The notes under the pieces: model-generated
The model's database searches: none
Seen by the model: only the letters and a program-made list of their open reading frames with translations
Told to the model about the DNA's origin: nothing
Translations under genes and position numbers: made by a program
Assembly (NCBI GenBank): GCA_017506865.1
Contig: JAFCMP010000134.1
Coordinates: 62,001-126,000, forward strand
Direction: 5' to 3'
Length of the DNA stretch: 64,000 nucleotides
Source of the DNA: Tribonema minus
Taxonomy: Eukaryota > Sar > Xanthophyceae > Tribonematales > Tribonemataceae
Shown here: positions 30,402 to 42,769 of the stretch, one piece after another
How positions within the stretch are numbered: the stretch's first letter is position 1
How the letters are laid out: each line of letters starts with the position of its first letter

Positions 30402-32284
30402 GTACTGCGGTGGCCTGCTTGACAACGCACACACTGGCAGTGTGATCAAATGCAGGGACCACTAATATAATCCAAGTTACTTTCATGGTTGCCACCTGAG
30501 CCCCCACTGCCTGCTTTTGTGCTACCGCCTACACGGCAAGGGGAAAAAAGGATACTTTAGTGTGACAGCAGTGACATCACTGCAGTGCAGCCGAAACCGA
30601 TATGTTTATGCAATCGCTTAGGGCTCCCAAAAAAGGGCCTGCCTCTCCGTGAACTCCGATGCACTCCGGCATTTTGATGTGAAGCCATGGCTGCTACATA
30701 TACATTCTCATAGACAAAGCATGAAGTTGAGTACCCAGGAAATGTGGTAAAATCTGCCCATTGTGTCCACTGCAACATGGCCTGTGATGAGTAGGTTCGA
30801 CGTCATCAGGTATCAGGTAGTCAAAGTGGTTCTACAGCAAACATCATTGCAAACTTGACAACCAACAGCATGTTCACATAATTTTGATGCTCTCTTGGAG
30901 CTCGACTGCCATGTACAATTCCAGCAAGAGGGACTTTCTGGCGCCTTAAGCAGAGAACCCTAACAAGGAGGAGCACCCGCTTGCTTTGGCGATGCATTAA
31001 CTGTAGATGATGAAAGATCAACCCCGCCAGTATGACTGAGTCACCTGGGCTTTGTTGCGCGCACAGCAAAATCATCACAAAGTACACTCATACGCCGCGC
31101 TATCCGCAGTGCTCCACATTAGCGTATCATGTGCGACCAATGGCCCATATGACAACAAGGTGGAAAGTGATAATGCGGGTGGTGATGCCGTAATCGGCGG
31201 AGGGCGGGCGATTCGGCACACGGATCTGATGATCAGTGCAGGCCAGAGGGGAAGCGTTCGAGTTGGCTTCCATCGAGTGGAAGTTGCTAGCAGGCACTTG
31301 TGACTGATGGGGACTGCACACTGAGCCTTCCTTCCTCTATTAGTTGAACATGCAAGTGGTGCAGGCAGGCGCGCGGTGCTTGGCACGATGCTCTCTCAGC
31401 AGAAGCAGAGAGAAGGCATGCCGCTCTTTTCAGAGGTCAAGGTTGTCTTGGGCTAGTAATGAGTTCTTCTGCGCCAGTGCTGCGATGGGCACTGCACTGG
31501 CGTTGCACGTTGGAGCATCGTGCTGGCCAAGGGCTCTGCTTGCCCGCCGCTACAGCTTGGGCACATGTTCTTCCTTGCAGCAAAATCTCCCTATCTACTG
31601 AAGAATATAGCTAAGCTGTAGGGCAATAAGGTTTCCATTGCAGCAGCGCCTTGACATGGCAGCCGCAGCAGCACCACATGCAGCATGTAGCCTAGTGGTA
31701 GCTCACGCGTGCGCGCACCTGCAATTTGGCTGAAAATACGCTAGCGCTGCACCACGCGGCAACTTTTCGATCCTTCTGGGACTGTCTAGGGGAGCCACCT
31801 GCAGTGGTTGGTAAAAAGCATGATACTGTGGCGATGCAGCCATTTCTGCTGCGCACGCCAGGTGCGGCCATGCCGGGCCACAACTTCTTACCTAGGCGGT
31901 AGACAGGGGATCACAACCTACGCGGCGGTGGGTGTGAAAGCAGTGGCAGCACTTCTGGCGGCAGCGGCGAGGGTGGCACCTACAGCGGTACGTTGCGGTA
32001 ACTTGCGGCGGGACACGCGGTCGTGGTTTCGCCTGAGTGGCAATACGCGGCAGTAACACTAAAAGTAGGCAGAGTGCAAATTGCGGGAGAGGACCCACTG
32101 CGAGCGGGTCGAGTCCTGGGTACGTGAACGGTGTGAACGTGAGCAGGAACATTTCTCTTCACGCACCGAGGGTGTGCACCTTATGTGATTTACGCTTGAG
32201 TGATGTACGAAGCAGCACCTTCATTCGCTCACGTAGTTCATTCACCGTGAACTCGTGATTTGCAGCGTCTGCACCGCTCATGTA

Positions 32285-32305
32285 CCCCCCCCCCCCCCCC
32301 CCCCC
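32285..32305. repeat. C21 homopolymer tract
   Basis: Twenty-one consecutive C followed by GGGCG. Confidence 0.9.
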
Positions 32306-32391
32306 GGGCGTTAACTTAGCTCGCATGCGCTTTACCTGAAACTAAAGATATGTTAACCGCCAATGAGCTGACAAGAATAAGGTTTGTCAGT

Positions 32392-32480
32392 CAAACCCTG
32401 CCTAGAATGTCCCCCCCCCTTCCCCCCCCCCGGAGGGGGGGGGGCGTCTCGCTTCGCGCACAGCCATGGCCTGTACAACA
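32392..32480. repeat. poly-C/poly-G inverted repeat, unit 1
   Basis: C9-TT-C10 followed by GGA and a run of ten G forms a strong hairpin. Flanking sequence (CTGCCTAG on the left, GGGGCGTCTCGC and CATGG on the right) resembles unit 2 at 32581-32660. Confidence 0.7.
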
Positions 32481-32580
32481 GCAGCACCTGCTCTAATCCA
32501 CAACCACAGATTGAACATGAATGCGTGATTGACCACTCAAAAGGTCAGCCGCCCTGAAGTCAGATGTGCTGTGCCAGGGC

Positions 32581-32660
32581 CCGCCTGCTAGGTCTGCCCC
32601 CCCCTTCCCCCCCCTCCGGGACGGGGCAGGGGGAGGGGCATCGCACGCAGACATGGTCTC
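32581..32660. repeat. poly-C/poly-G inverted repeat, unit 2
   Basis: CCTGCTAGGTCTG, then C8-TT-C8, TCCGGGACGGGG and a G-rich arm, then GGGGCATCGCACGC and CATGG. It is similar in layout to unit 1, about 190 bp away. Confidence 0.65.
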
Positions 32661-33647
32661 ACAGACTGCGCCTGACGACCAGATCTGAACCTAGATGTCT
32701 CAGAGGAGACTCCTGACGGTCATGGTGCAGCAGGGAACTTGATTCATCTACGGGTAAAATTACTTCGGAATACATCAGTTCACCGTTGTGTTGTCTGCGA
32801 AACATTGTAATGCAGCCATTTCATTTGTCTTTGAACATGGACATCGGAAAATGCGTGGTGAACAGCACCTGCCGATTACACACACCCCCCGCGCGCTGTA
32901 CTTTAAAAACCTGACCATCTAGCCATGTGTTGTCCGAGTCGCTAAAGTGACTTCAAGGTCTGGGCCCCCGGGATCATCCCCAAAAAAGGCAAAATGTACA
33001 AAAACAAAACAAAAAGCAGCCCCTGCTGTCGTCCACAAACATACATGCAAAGTGCTGCGTGATTGATTGCAGTGCAACGTTGGCAAACCAGCGCGATCCC
33101 CCCCCCGAGTTGGCCAACATGCCCCCGATCCGGGGGCCCCTTTCGAATTCCTCAGTCAGTCTCGCTAGCGCGCACTCTCACAGACTGCGCCTAAAACACA
33201 CTGAAATGAGGCGCCTGACGGTGCAGCAGCTTCACTGCTTGCTGCATGGTTTGCGAGAAGGACGCGGTTGCGCGTGCAGCAATGCGACGCAATTGCCAGC
33301 TCTTGCGAAAGATGGTGTTTTTTTCCGCCCTAGACAAAGTTTTGGAGACCCATGGGCGGCGCCATAGCCTCACCGAGGTAGCGGCATCGGCGCTGCATCA
33401 GTCTAGGGTGGCAGCTTCATAGTGCAAATCGACCATCAGCACTGCTGCAGCTTGTAAGCTTGCCGACCGACAGCGTGATGTAGTGCGCGCTGCGTTCTCA
33501 CAGGCTATGTAGGGTTCTTGTGCACCTCTCTTGGACAGCGCCATGGCTACAGCACGCCGCTTGATGCCGGTCGCGTCAACAGGTTTCTGGAGCAGACCGA
33601 CCTGATAACAGCTGTCAGTTCGCTCGCGCGTGCAGTAGGTAAAGAGT

Positions 33648-33731
33648 GAAAAGGTGAGCGTCCCGTCCGGTGATTTGATCTCAGGGAGACCTGAAAAGGT
33701 GAGCGTCCCGTCCGGTGATTTAATCTCAGGG
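33648..33731. repeat. 45-bp tandem duplication upstream of aldo/keto reductase gene
   Basis: GAAAAGGTGAGCGTCCCGTC begins at 33648 and again at 33693, each followed by CGGTGATTT and ATCTCAGGG. It lies about 115-200 bp before the ATG. Confidence 0.9.
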
Positions 33732-33847
33732 TTACGTACCCAGGAACTTCAATGTCAACTTGAAGTTTGTGGGATGGTGACTCAGCCAAAAAAGTTTGTC
33801 GATCAACACACTGTTGAACACAGGTAGCGCTAAGACACCTTAGAACT

Positions 33848-36800
33848 ATGCGTGCAGCTATTAGTGTGGCTGCAATGGTGCTGCCAGCTGCGAGCGCCTT
33901 CACCAGAGGCATTCCAAGCATTGTGCAGGCGCCTTTGAGCCTTCGACAACGATCCTTCGCAACGACAGCTGCAATGGTGCTGCCAGCAGCGAGCGCCTTC
34001 ACCAGAGGCTTTCCAAACATTGTGCAGGCGGCTTCGAGCCTTCGATGCGCACGATCCTTCGCGACGACACCCTTGCGCCTGGGCGTGGCTGCAGGCGATG
34101 TGTTCCATGCTGAGGGTCTGACGAATGGCATGAAGTATGTCAAACTAGGCAGTAGCGATCTTGTGGTCTCTGAGGTTTGCTTGGGCACTATGACTTGGGG
34201 AGAGCAGAATAGCGATGAAGAGGCCTACCAGCAACTCAAGTTGGCAGTCGACGAATTTGGAATCAACTTCATCGACACAGCTGAGCTTTACCCAGGTATG
34301 ATGGTACCAGAGATGAAGCTGCTCCGAGCTTCAGTGCTGATGGTTTGCCAATGTCAAGCAAGCTGTACGTCTTTGAGCACTCGTAAATTCAGAATGTGCT
34401 TAGTGTAATTGCAGGTTGCTCTCACAGAAGTATTAGGTACTGCACAATCATCCGAACGATGACTGATTGCTTTCTGATGCAAGCATCCATGTTGATTGAG
34501 AACAGCTTTCACAGCACCATGACGATGGACTGGGAATGTCAGTATCAGAATGTTAGCATCGGCTGCTGTTGTTTTGTACCCTACCAGCAGTCGCCAGTTG
34601 CTGTTGCGCACCTGCATGTGACACTATCTCATGGCAGCTTTGCTTCACTTTCTTGCATGCAGTTCCAGCAAAGGCAGAAACATCAGGACGTACGGACAAG
34701 GCCATAGCCAAATGGCTCAAGGGAAGGAAACGCGAGGATATAGTTTTGGCCAGGTGAGGAGCCCGTGCAAGCACTTACATAAAGTGACTCGCTATGATGA
34801 AGATCTCACAGGTGTTGAGATTTACATCCGCATTGCAGCGCAGTTAGAGGCAAGGTGATGGCAGACCATGTGACAGACATGGAATAGTATGCATTGCCCA
34901 TGCATGACATTGTGCTGTGTGAGAAGGAAGCTTCAGCATATTCCAGCCTGCACAGCGAATGTAATGGATCCGAAGTACACATGTATCTCACGGCACTCTG
35001 CGCACATCTGTCGCTGATGGGGCAAAGCATTCCAGACCCGCTGCTTCTGCTGTAACACACCTACAATAGCAACCTACTGAATCCAAGCAGCATGTACACA
35101 TGCATGCCACCATTGGCCATATCATGCACACTTGCATACAGGTACATACTCTGCACACGAGCCGTGTCCTTGCAACGCCTTGACACTGATACAACGCTCG
35201 AATGCCATGCTGCGATGATATGACAGCAAGGTAGCGGGCCGAGCGGCACACCTGGGGCACCTACGCAGCAGTGGAGAGCCAACACGCGTGCGGAAAGCTG
35301 ACATCATTGAGAGCGTGGACAAAAGCCTACAAAGGCTAGGGACAGATTACCTGGACCTGCTGCAGGTTCACTGGCCTGACAGGTGAGTTCATGGATGTCT
35401 TAATGAAATGGGCCAAATGGCGCACATCGCCCACATGTACATGATGCACTCGAAAGTACCTTCCTGCTCGACATGTGGCGTGAAACTCCGGATGCGTTTC
35501 ATTAGGGTAATCGCAAAAGGACTCTGTTGTTTGTGTGCCTTTGCCTGCCGCAGCTATGCCTTACTGTCATCGCTGCACATATGAACTGGTTCGTCTCATT
35601 GCACCTGGCAGGCACAACTCACTAGCAGCATGCGAGAAGGCTATGCACGTTTTGTCGTACAGCTTGTGAGCAAGGCACATGTGACATGAGCATAGATTGT
35701 ACTGGTCAAATGTGAGCCGATGAGGTAGTGAGAAAGTGCACTTGTGACATGTTGATGCCAGTAATTACCACATTGCGTTTGTGGACAATGCTGGCAACAA
35801 GGTACTGTAGTTTGAGTGGCCATCAAGCCGCTGGTCGTTCCACTTGAGCTACATGCGTGGTCAGATGACATTATTAGCAAGTGTACTCCTGCAAGTTTAC
35901 ATCAGGTGAAGCAAGGCAAGTTGTATTCTGGAAGACTGCAACAGGTAATTGGGTGCAGCAGTACACGAGCATGGACTTGTTTTTCTGCGCAAAACTGAGA
36001 GCAGTATGCTCACAGTTTTAGGATGAACATGCACAGTCATGTTGGCTCATCCATGATGGATCACCAATGTACATGATGTAGAGCACCCCCACAGCGTAAT
36101 ACATAGCCCTGTCTCCCATCACGCATTCCATTGTGGCGACTGTTGTATCAGTCCTCGTGACCATGTGGTGAAACTGTTTGTGCACGTGATGCAATCACCT
36201 CTTCTCATTGCAGCAACAGCATGTTTGCTACATCATATGCTGCATGTACGTACTGCAGCTCCTGGCTCACGCAAACCAGATCATCAACACATGGACTCAG
36301 ACAATGCAGTTGCCTTTTCCTCACATGCCAGGTACGTCCCCCTGTTTGGCGGCGGCATATACGACTACGAGCAAGAGCGCTCAGATGACATCCCCTTTGA
36401 GGAGCAGCTGCAGGCTCTGGAGGAGGTCATCAAGGCAGGAAAAGTGCGCAACATCGGACTGAGCAATGAGACACCCTATGGTGTCATGAAGTTTGTCACA
36501 CTCGCAGAGCAGCTGGGACTACCACGCGTGTGCTCCATACAGAACTCATACTCACTGCTGGTGCGCGCGGACTTTGAACTGGGCGGGCTAGTTGAAGTTT
36601 GCGCCCCGCGCAATACAAATGTGGGTCTGTTGGCGTATTCGCCACTGGCAGGGGGGGTATTGACGGGGAAGTACCAAGACCCCAACTATGATGACAGCAA
36701 ATCAAGGCTTTCGTTTTTTAAGGGGTATATGGGTAGGTACCGGAACTCGTTCAGTGAGGCTGCAGTGAAAGAATACATGCAGGTGGCACAGGAGGCAGGT

Positions 36801-36992
36801 CTCACGCCTACACAGCTTGCGCTTGCATGGTGCTATACACGCCCCTATGTCACTTCCACCATTGTGGGTGCGACAACGTGTGATCAGCTGCGTGATAACA
36901 TCATGGCCTACAACTGCCCCATCACAGAGGAGACTACCAAAGCCATACAGCAGGTGTATCGTAAGTACACTGACCCCACTAAGTCCATGTGA
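33848..36992 (+). CDS. Tas-type aldo/keto reductase, organelle-targeted, four exons
   Basis: The exons are 33848-34295, 34663-34753, 35227-35382 and 36332-36992; all phases agree and give 451 aa. Residues 1 to about 95 are an Arg/Ser/Ala-rich targeting peptide containing a tandem duplication. The enzyme part starts at MKYVKLGSSDLVVSEVCLGT. The aldo/keto reductase tetrad is visible: Asp and Tyr in FIDTAELY, Lys in VLASKVAG (spanning the exon 2/3 junction) and His in LLQVHW. Later blocks (GLSNETPYGVMKF, YSPLAGGVLTGKY, STIVGAT) match the bacterial Tas / plant plastid subgroup. The family reduces aldehydes or ketones with NADPH; the physiological substrate is unknown. RSFATT looks mitochondrial, but a plastid destination is equally possible in algae. 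Confidence 0.93.
33875..34070 (+). repeat. tandem duplication inside the aldo/keto reductase targeting peptide
   Basis: About 95 bp occurs twice. Both copies encode AAMVLPAASAFTRG, then IVQA, a Ser-Leu-Arg stretch and RSFATT. The copies differ by a few substitutions and a small in-frame length change. Confidence 0.9.
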
Positions 36993-38779
36993 GGACTGTG
37001 TACACATGCACTCAAGGCACGCATGTACCTTGATCAACACAACTCTTGTTTTCCTTCAGGAAAGCAAGCTACCGCATCTCCTTGGCTTGAGTCTCCTACC
37101 TCCTGTAGTGACTGTATGATGTTGACAACACAAACTGACAACTTATAAACATCAAAACATTGCATTGCAAAAGCCTTTTGTTGCGCGTTGCTGCTACTGT
37201 AATTGTGCAACTGCGCGGCCCTACGTGTGCTGACTTGCTCAAGCTGCCACGCACTTCAGCTGTATTGACACCACTGGTGCAGTGTGTCGCCATGTTCAAT
37301 TGCACCTGGTGCAGCATTGTGCTGCACATGGCAGCCTGACAGCGCATGACTTGTGTACCTAGTAGTACCTAGTAGTAACGCATAGGATAGACGACCACTC
37401 ATGTTGTGCTCAGCACATGTGTGAATGTGTCTTGAGCTGTGCGTGTGTGTGGTGAGTCATTTGTGAACTGGTGGTACACCGGCTCCATCATTGATGTGAG
37501 GCCCTGCTTCAAAACCGTGAACTTTCTTTTTGGTACCAAGCAGCAGTTAGTTCGCCATCAAATTGACTCTCAGCTTCAATACCTGCTGGAGTTCAACACG
37601 TTCAGTCTGCCTTCCCAGTTGCAGTATGCCCGCCACGCTTACTCATGAGCTCCTGCTGTTCCTGCCCACCCTGCCCATTTGCCTGCACTGTGTCTTGTGC
37701 TTGCCTGCGACAAGTGCCATGTATGTCAACAGTCACTTGGCAGCTGCTGATGGCCATGATGAGCCAGCTGCCATGCGATAAAAGCAATAATCTACCAGTT
37801 GAAGGCCTTCTATTGTGTGATCAGTGAAGGGTGGTGAGATGTCCTAAGCTATTTGATGCTCATTAAAAGCCTGCAAGCCTGAAAACGGGAAAATTTCATG
37901 ATGAGACATCTTGGGATCATGCTAATGTGGAACATGGCTGCACTTGGCAGTGGCAGGAGCAACAGACACGTTACACCGGACATATTTACATTTGTCTGCT
38001 TCGGAAGGCCCCAAGGGGTCTCCACACAAGCTCGGACGTCATTTGCCGGTAACCATCAGGCTTCAAAGAGCAATGCTGCAATGGCATTTGTCAGGTCCAA
38101 TTGCTGCACAAGACCATTATTGTTGCCTCCTGAGATCTTTCTCGCCATCAGCAAGCGACAAATGTGTGCGTCCTGAGCATTTGTGCCACATGTTCTTAAA
38201 CACAATTGCATGCAACTTCCGCATATTTTGTGTCGATGAATGATTGCCATGCTCAGCAACTCTTATGACTGATCACTTCCCGCGCGCAGAGCAATAATGC
38301 TCCGTTGCAGCACCCCATGTGAATGCCAATGCAAGCAACAAGTAGACATATTACCACGCCAATCAACGCCTCGTCAGCAATCGCAGGGGCAAAGCATGAC
38401 CAGTACATGCTCATTTGCAATGGCATAATGCAGAATATTCAGACTGGCAGGAAATGACACATTTTTTCTACAGCCAGAACCTCCATCAGCAAGCAACACA
38501 AACAAGCAGGAGGTCCAAATCAGCACATCGGGAGAGTAATTGAATGCAAAGAGTTGTCGTAAGTGTATTGCAAACAGGTCACTTGGGGGGTCAGCTGACA
38601 TATTCTCTCTGGCAGCATGTAATGGCGCACAAACCATCAGCAGACGAGTAGCTTTGCCTTCCCACAAGCACAAAGTAGAGGTGAACTGTACATGCTTGGC
38701 TAAAGGGCTGCCCGGGCATCATGTCAGTATACTACAGTACATGATGGACGGCAGCCGTGGAAATGCTTGAAGTGATCAC
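36993..38779. other. intergenic region between convergent genes
   Basis: 3' UTR space of the aldo/keto reductase (+) and inositol polyphosphate kinase (-) genes. No recognisable exon or RNA gene. Confidence 0.45.
37198..37202 (+). promoter_or_regulatory. candidate TGTAA poly(A) signal of the aldo/keto reductase gene
   Basis: TGTAA about 206 nt after the stop codon. Confidence 0.45.
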
Positions 38780-41700
38780 CTAGCCCAGGAGCACAGCAGG
38801 TGTTGCACTGGCCACTGGCATTGGGGGCGGGAGCTTGAACATGGCCTCGCATACATGATCAACTGACACATGCGACGTGTCCAGCTGTGCTGAGAGCTCC
38901 ACTAGCTGTGTGACATACCCATACAGATTGCGCAAGCCAGTGCTGAAGTTGTCATCGCCCTCACCCTGCAGTGGACACCACAGTGACAGCGGGCAACACA
39001 ACGTTGACATGTGAGGCGCTGGCAACACTTACATGTGGCCTCAACAGACATTAAAACCTCACGGCCACTTGCTGTTAGATGCGGCCCTTGTGTGTACTAT
39101 AAGCTCTCTCATGTTAGCATTGCAAGCTGGTAGTTGCCATCAGCTGGCAGATTATAGGGTTGGATTGCCTCACAGGCCTCTGTGGAAGCAGCCGCGCTGC
39201 CCCTTCTACAACACGCAATGAAGTAGGGGCAGCCGTGCAACGAGGCGCTGCTGCTGCTATGCTGCCCATGGTGACTGCACTTCACTTATTGTAGTGGAAC
39301 ATGAGACAGTAATGACAGTAATCATATGCACACGAGAAGTTCACACAATGATCATGATGAGGTGTGGTTCATGTCTGAGCACGGATCGCCCAGGTGCAGT
39401 GCAAAGTAGTGGTAGTTGTGCAACTACGTGCGTTTATGATCCACTCAACATAGCTCAACTTGTTGATGGCGCCAGCATGACCACAGGAGTCAGCAATGAT
39501 AAGTCAGTACATGAGTCATCAATATACGGCATGCAAAGTTGACTGGCGGAGCGGTCAATCAGCCACCTCTCAGCTCACATGTAAACTTGGTGCACTGTCG
39601 ATCAAGAACACTATAATGAACTCCACAGAAGAACAAACTGCAGTGTCAGACAACCTCTTGAGCGCAGCTGTGCAATTTTTCAATTTTCTGCTTGAACTCG
39701 CTCTACGAGGTTGATTTGTCGCTGTCGTGGCGCGCTAAGTCTCATGTCAAGACGTGAACTGAAAAATGACTGTTTGGATGCTCTGCACAGGCGTGGTCAC
39801 ATTGACCAAAGTGCATTGCTGCGAATATGTTGAGTGGAGTGCATATGCAAGCAGGGCTTGAATAAGTGACAACTGTCACTTGTGGCTGAACTGCTCATCG
39901 CCAGAGGAATATAGGTACCAGCAGGACACAAATATCACCTAATGATGCTTGAAGACATACCGACACTGGCCACATGGTAGGTGAGTCACAGGTACTGATC
40001 TTCACTGCATGTGACAACCCTACAGTCTGCGTTGACGTTCACCGCAAGAGCTGAAAGTGCAACTAGATATTTAACCGTGAGTGAAATCGCCTGAGCAAAG
40101 CTGCCACACCCACCTGAGCATGGACCGTGCTGTGCGCAAAGTCAATGAGCTTCACCACCACCTTCCTCTGTAACTCCTGTACTCCACTCCCATCCCCATC
40201 CCCCACCACAGCAGTAGTAGTAGTCACCACTGCCCCATCATCCGGCTCGTACACCACCAGCAGCGAGCTGCCAATGAAACTGGCCACCTTCTGCCGCTCC
40301 GCCCAATCAGCAATGTCCTTTAGCTGTGTCCATAGCTCCATGAGCGGCCCTGTCCTCAGTGCTCCATGGCCATCATGGAAAAAGTGCACCAGGCCCTTGG
40401 CCGCAGACTCAATGGAGAGTGTCCGCCCCCACGCTTTGTCCAGCACTATGGGCTCGCTAGCAGTGGCTGCGCTTGCGATAGGTGCTGCTGGAGATATGGC
40501 CATGGGCGGCGGCGCATCGCTATCAGCGTGTTGAGGCGGTAGTGGCTTGTGGCGCAGCACCAGCCCGGCATAGCGGAAGCCAATGACGGCTTGCGGTGGG
40601 AACTTGCTAGCTTCTGCACGTTTCTTTTCCTGTACACGCGCACATATATCACCACAATTGTGAGAGGATATGGTGATGACTGTGAATGAGCAAGACCACT
40701 ATCGGTGGCAGCAACAGTGCTGCACCAAGTGCAAAATGAGGTGCTTTGAAAACTGCAGTCAACATGCCAACACAGTTTCCGCCTCAGCACCAGTGCAAGC
40801 AACGCAAGTTCAGGCCATGGATACTGTTGCAGCAAAGCAATAGAAATAGACTGCACCACCCACATACTCGGTTGACATGATGCATTATGTAGAGATGTTA
40901 CCAACAACAAATACGCAGCTGCAAATGCAAATGCACCGGTACATGAATGCCAAGACAGATGCAAGATGCAGCTGTCGTTTTGAGTCCCCTTTAGAGGTCT
41001 CGTTCATGTCACTCTGAACGCTGGTCGAAGGTGCACTCATTGAATAACTAAGAATTCCACTGATTTCACTCTGCACTTCGGCAATCAATCAGATAGATGG
41101 GTTCCATATGAGCGCTTACCTCAGGCGCACTGTCCTCATAAGTTCTCAGACCAATCTTGATGTCCATGACGCAAGGCTGTCGCGTGCTTTCTGTGATGTT
41201 GCTCAGAATAAGGTAGTCCACCTTGGTGTTCTTGCCGAGATCCATGGCGACGATTCCATGGTAACATGGTGCGAGCTGCTTCAGAAAGGCCACACAGCTG
41301 GAGGCTTCATCACAAACCTTGGGATCCGCATGAAGGGCTTCGTAGAAGGCCACTTCCTTTGCGCCCCTGGCATGATTCTGCAGGGGCTTGAGGGCATAAC
41401 CACAATATCTCAGCAGCCCTTGCCGCTTTTCGCTGTGCAAGGGCTTGCCCGTCCCTTCGGTGCCGTGCCCAGCTACCTGCATATCGAGGCCTTCGATGCT
41501 GTCTGCGCATAGCTCCGACCTACGATCCAAATAAAGCAGGATGACGGCACAGGCTCAGGACAAATATGCCCCAACGCGTTGCCAGTTTTGCAGGGGCTCT
41601 TGGGCCTAAATCTCTCAATTGGCATAGGGCAGGAGACCGTCGCACATTGCGCTGAAAAACGCAGGCCTTGATCGCAGACCGAAGGCTCGTTGCCTGGTCG

Positions 41701-41861
41701 AACAGGTGTCGTGGAGCGTAAGCGCGGCAGATTCGAAAGCTTCAGTCGCAGCAACATTACCTGCCCAGCACCTCCACACCACGTCTTCGGGCTGCAGCCA
41801 GGACCTCAACATAAGATTCGTAGTGCTCCTCGCCTTCTTCATCTCGACTCTCGGGGGGCAT
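38780..41861 (-). CDS. IPMK: inositol polyphosphate multikinase (IPK family), four exons
   Basis: Minus-strand exons 41761-41861, 41120-41519, 40114-40629 and 38780-38965 join in phase to 400 aa, starting MPPESRDEEGEEHY. Family motifs in order: QVAGH near the N-terminus, LAPCYHG, the inositol-binding PxxxDxKxG as PCVMDIKIG, GFRYAG, WGRTL, SSLLVVYE, and the metal/ATP-binding DFAH as KLIDFAH. A short last exon carries GLRNLYGYV. The family phosphorylates Ins(1,4,5)P3 and InsP4 at the 6/3/5 positions, feeding InsP5/InsP6 and pyrophosphate signalling. An acidic Gly/Asp/Thr insert sits between SSLL and DFAH. An isolated ATG in exon 2 (41530) would give a shorter form. Confidence 0.93.
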
Positions 41862-42769
41862 GTCTCCGCTATCAGTCAGATCAGCGCTGTTGTTGACACT
41901 TCAAGTCACGGAATAACTTCAACTCGCTCTTGAACTCGTGCCCCTACCTGTGTACCATCTTGATGGGCGCGCATTACACAACACACAGCACCACATTGCA
42001 CATCATCATTGATGGTGTGGATTGATGGTGTGGAATGCCACACTATCAATGATGATGTTATTCCTGACGTGCTTGGGATGCAAAGACACTCGGATGATCA
42101 GCAACGAGTCTCTGTTGCGCCACAGGTGGCAACCCTCAAGGTAGTTACCATACAATACATTTTGTGTGGATGCCATTGAAGTCATACATGTATGTTGACC
42201 TGCATCATTCAAGTCAGTTTGTCACAATTGTCATTCAAGTCAATTTGTCACACTTGGATCGCCACATCAGCTCCAGGGACAATGAGCATGGAGACGCATT
42301 GCAATGTGGCGTCACAGCGCAGGAAAAGGCTGGTCGCACACAACAAAACCGGCTTGGCGTTTGCACAAGTTTCATCATTATGGCAGTAAAGCATGGACCA
42401 CAAGTGACATCAAAACCATGCGCTGCTGCGGTCACTGATGCCCAGCTTGCTCAACAGGCCACGCTTCGCTGGGTTTGTCTGCGCAACACAAGCACAAGCA
42501 ACAGAGCCAAAGAGAAACACACCTGAGCATGCTGAAAGCACGGCAGTACTGCATGTAACGCTAAGCTTTGGTGACGCAGGTACATGTTAGCGACTCACAA
42601 TGCAAAACATCTGGCCTCAGTGGGACTGGTGGATGGTGAGTCGAATTGGCATAGATGATCCAATGACTGTATGGCAGGATGCGTAGTGAGCTTGCTTACC
42701 ACCAGACAATGAGAAACTGTAGAGCTGCACACTGCAGGGAGAGCTTGTGTGCACTTCCACAAGCAGAAA
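41862..42769. other. intergenic region between two minus-strand genes
   Basis: Upstream region of the IPMK gene and 3' region of the kinase gene. It contains the inverted repeat at 42001-42057 and a TGTCACA/TTCAAGTCA-like duplication near 42205-42255. No exon recognised. Confidence 0.45.
42001..42057. repeat. 20-bp inverted repeat (hairpin)
   Basis: The left arm CATCATCATTGATGGTGTGG (42001-42020) pairs with the right arm at 42038-42057 with one mismatch across a 17-nt loop that itself repeats ATTGATGGTGTGG. Confidence 0.85.

Larger units (their letters stand above)
30406..33847. other. gene-free region with homopolymer C/G tracts
   Basis: No supported exon on either strand; open frames here are short and lack splice context or recognisable domains. 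It holds the poly-C/poly-G repeats listed separately and a 45-bp tandem repeat next to the aldo/keto reductase gene. Confidence 0.45.

Noticed and set aside
30557..31601. Several 60-100 aa frames between 30.5 and 31.6 kb
   Set aside because: No splice context, no conserved motif, overlapping on both strands; treated as chance frames.
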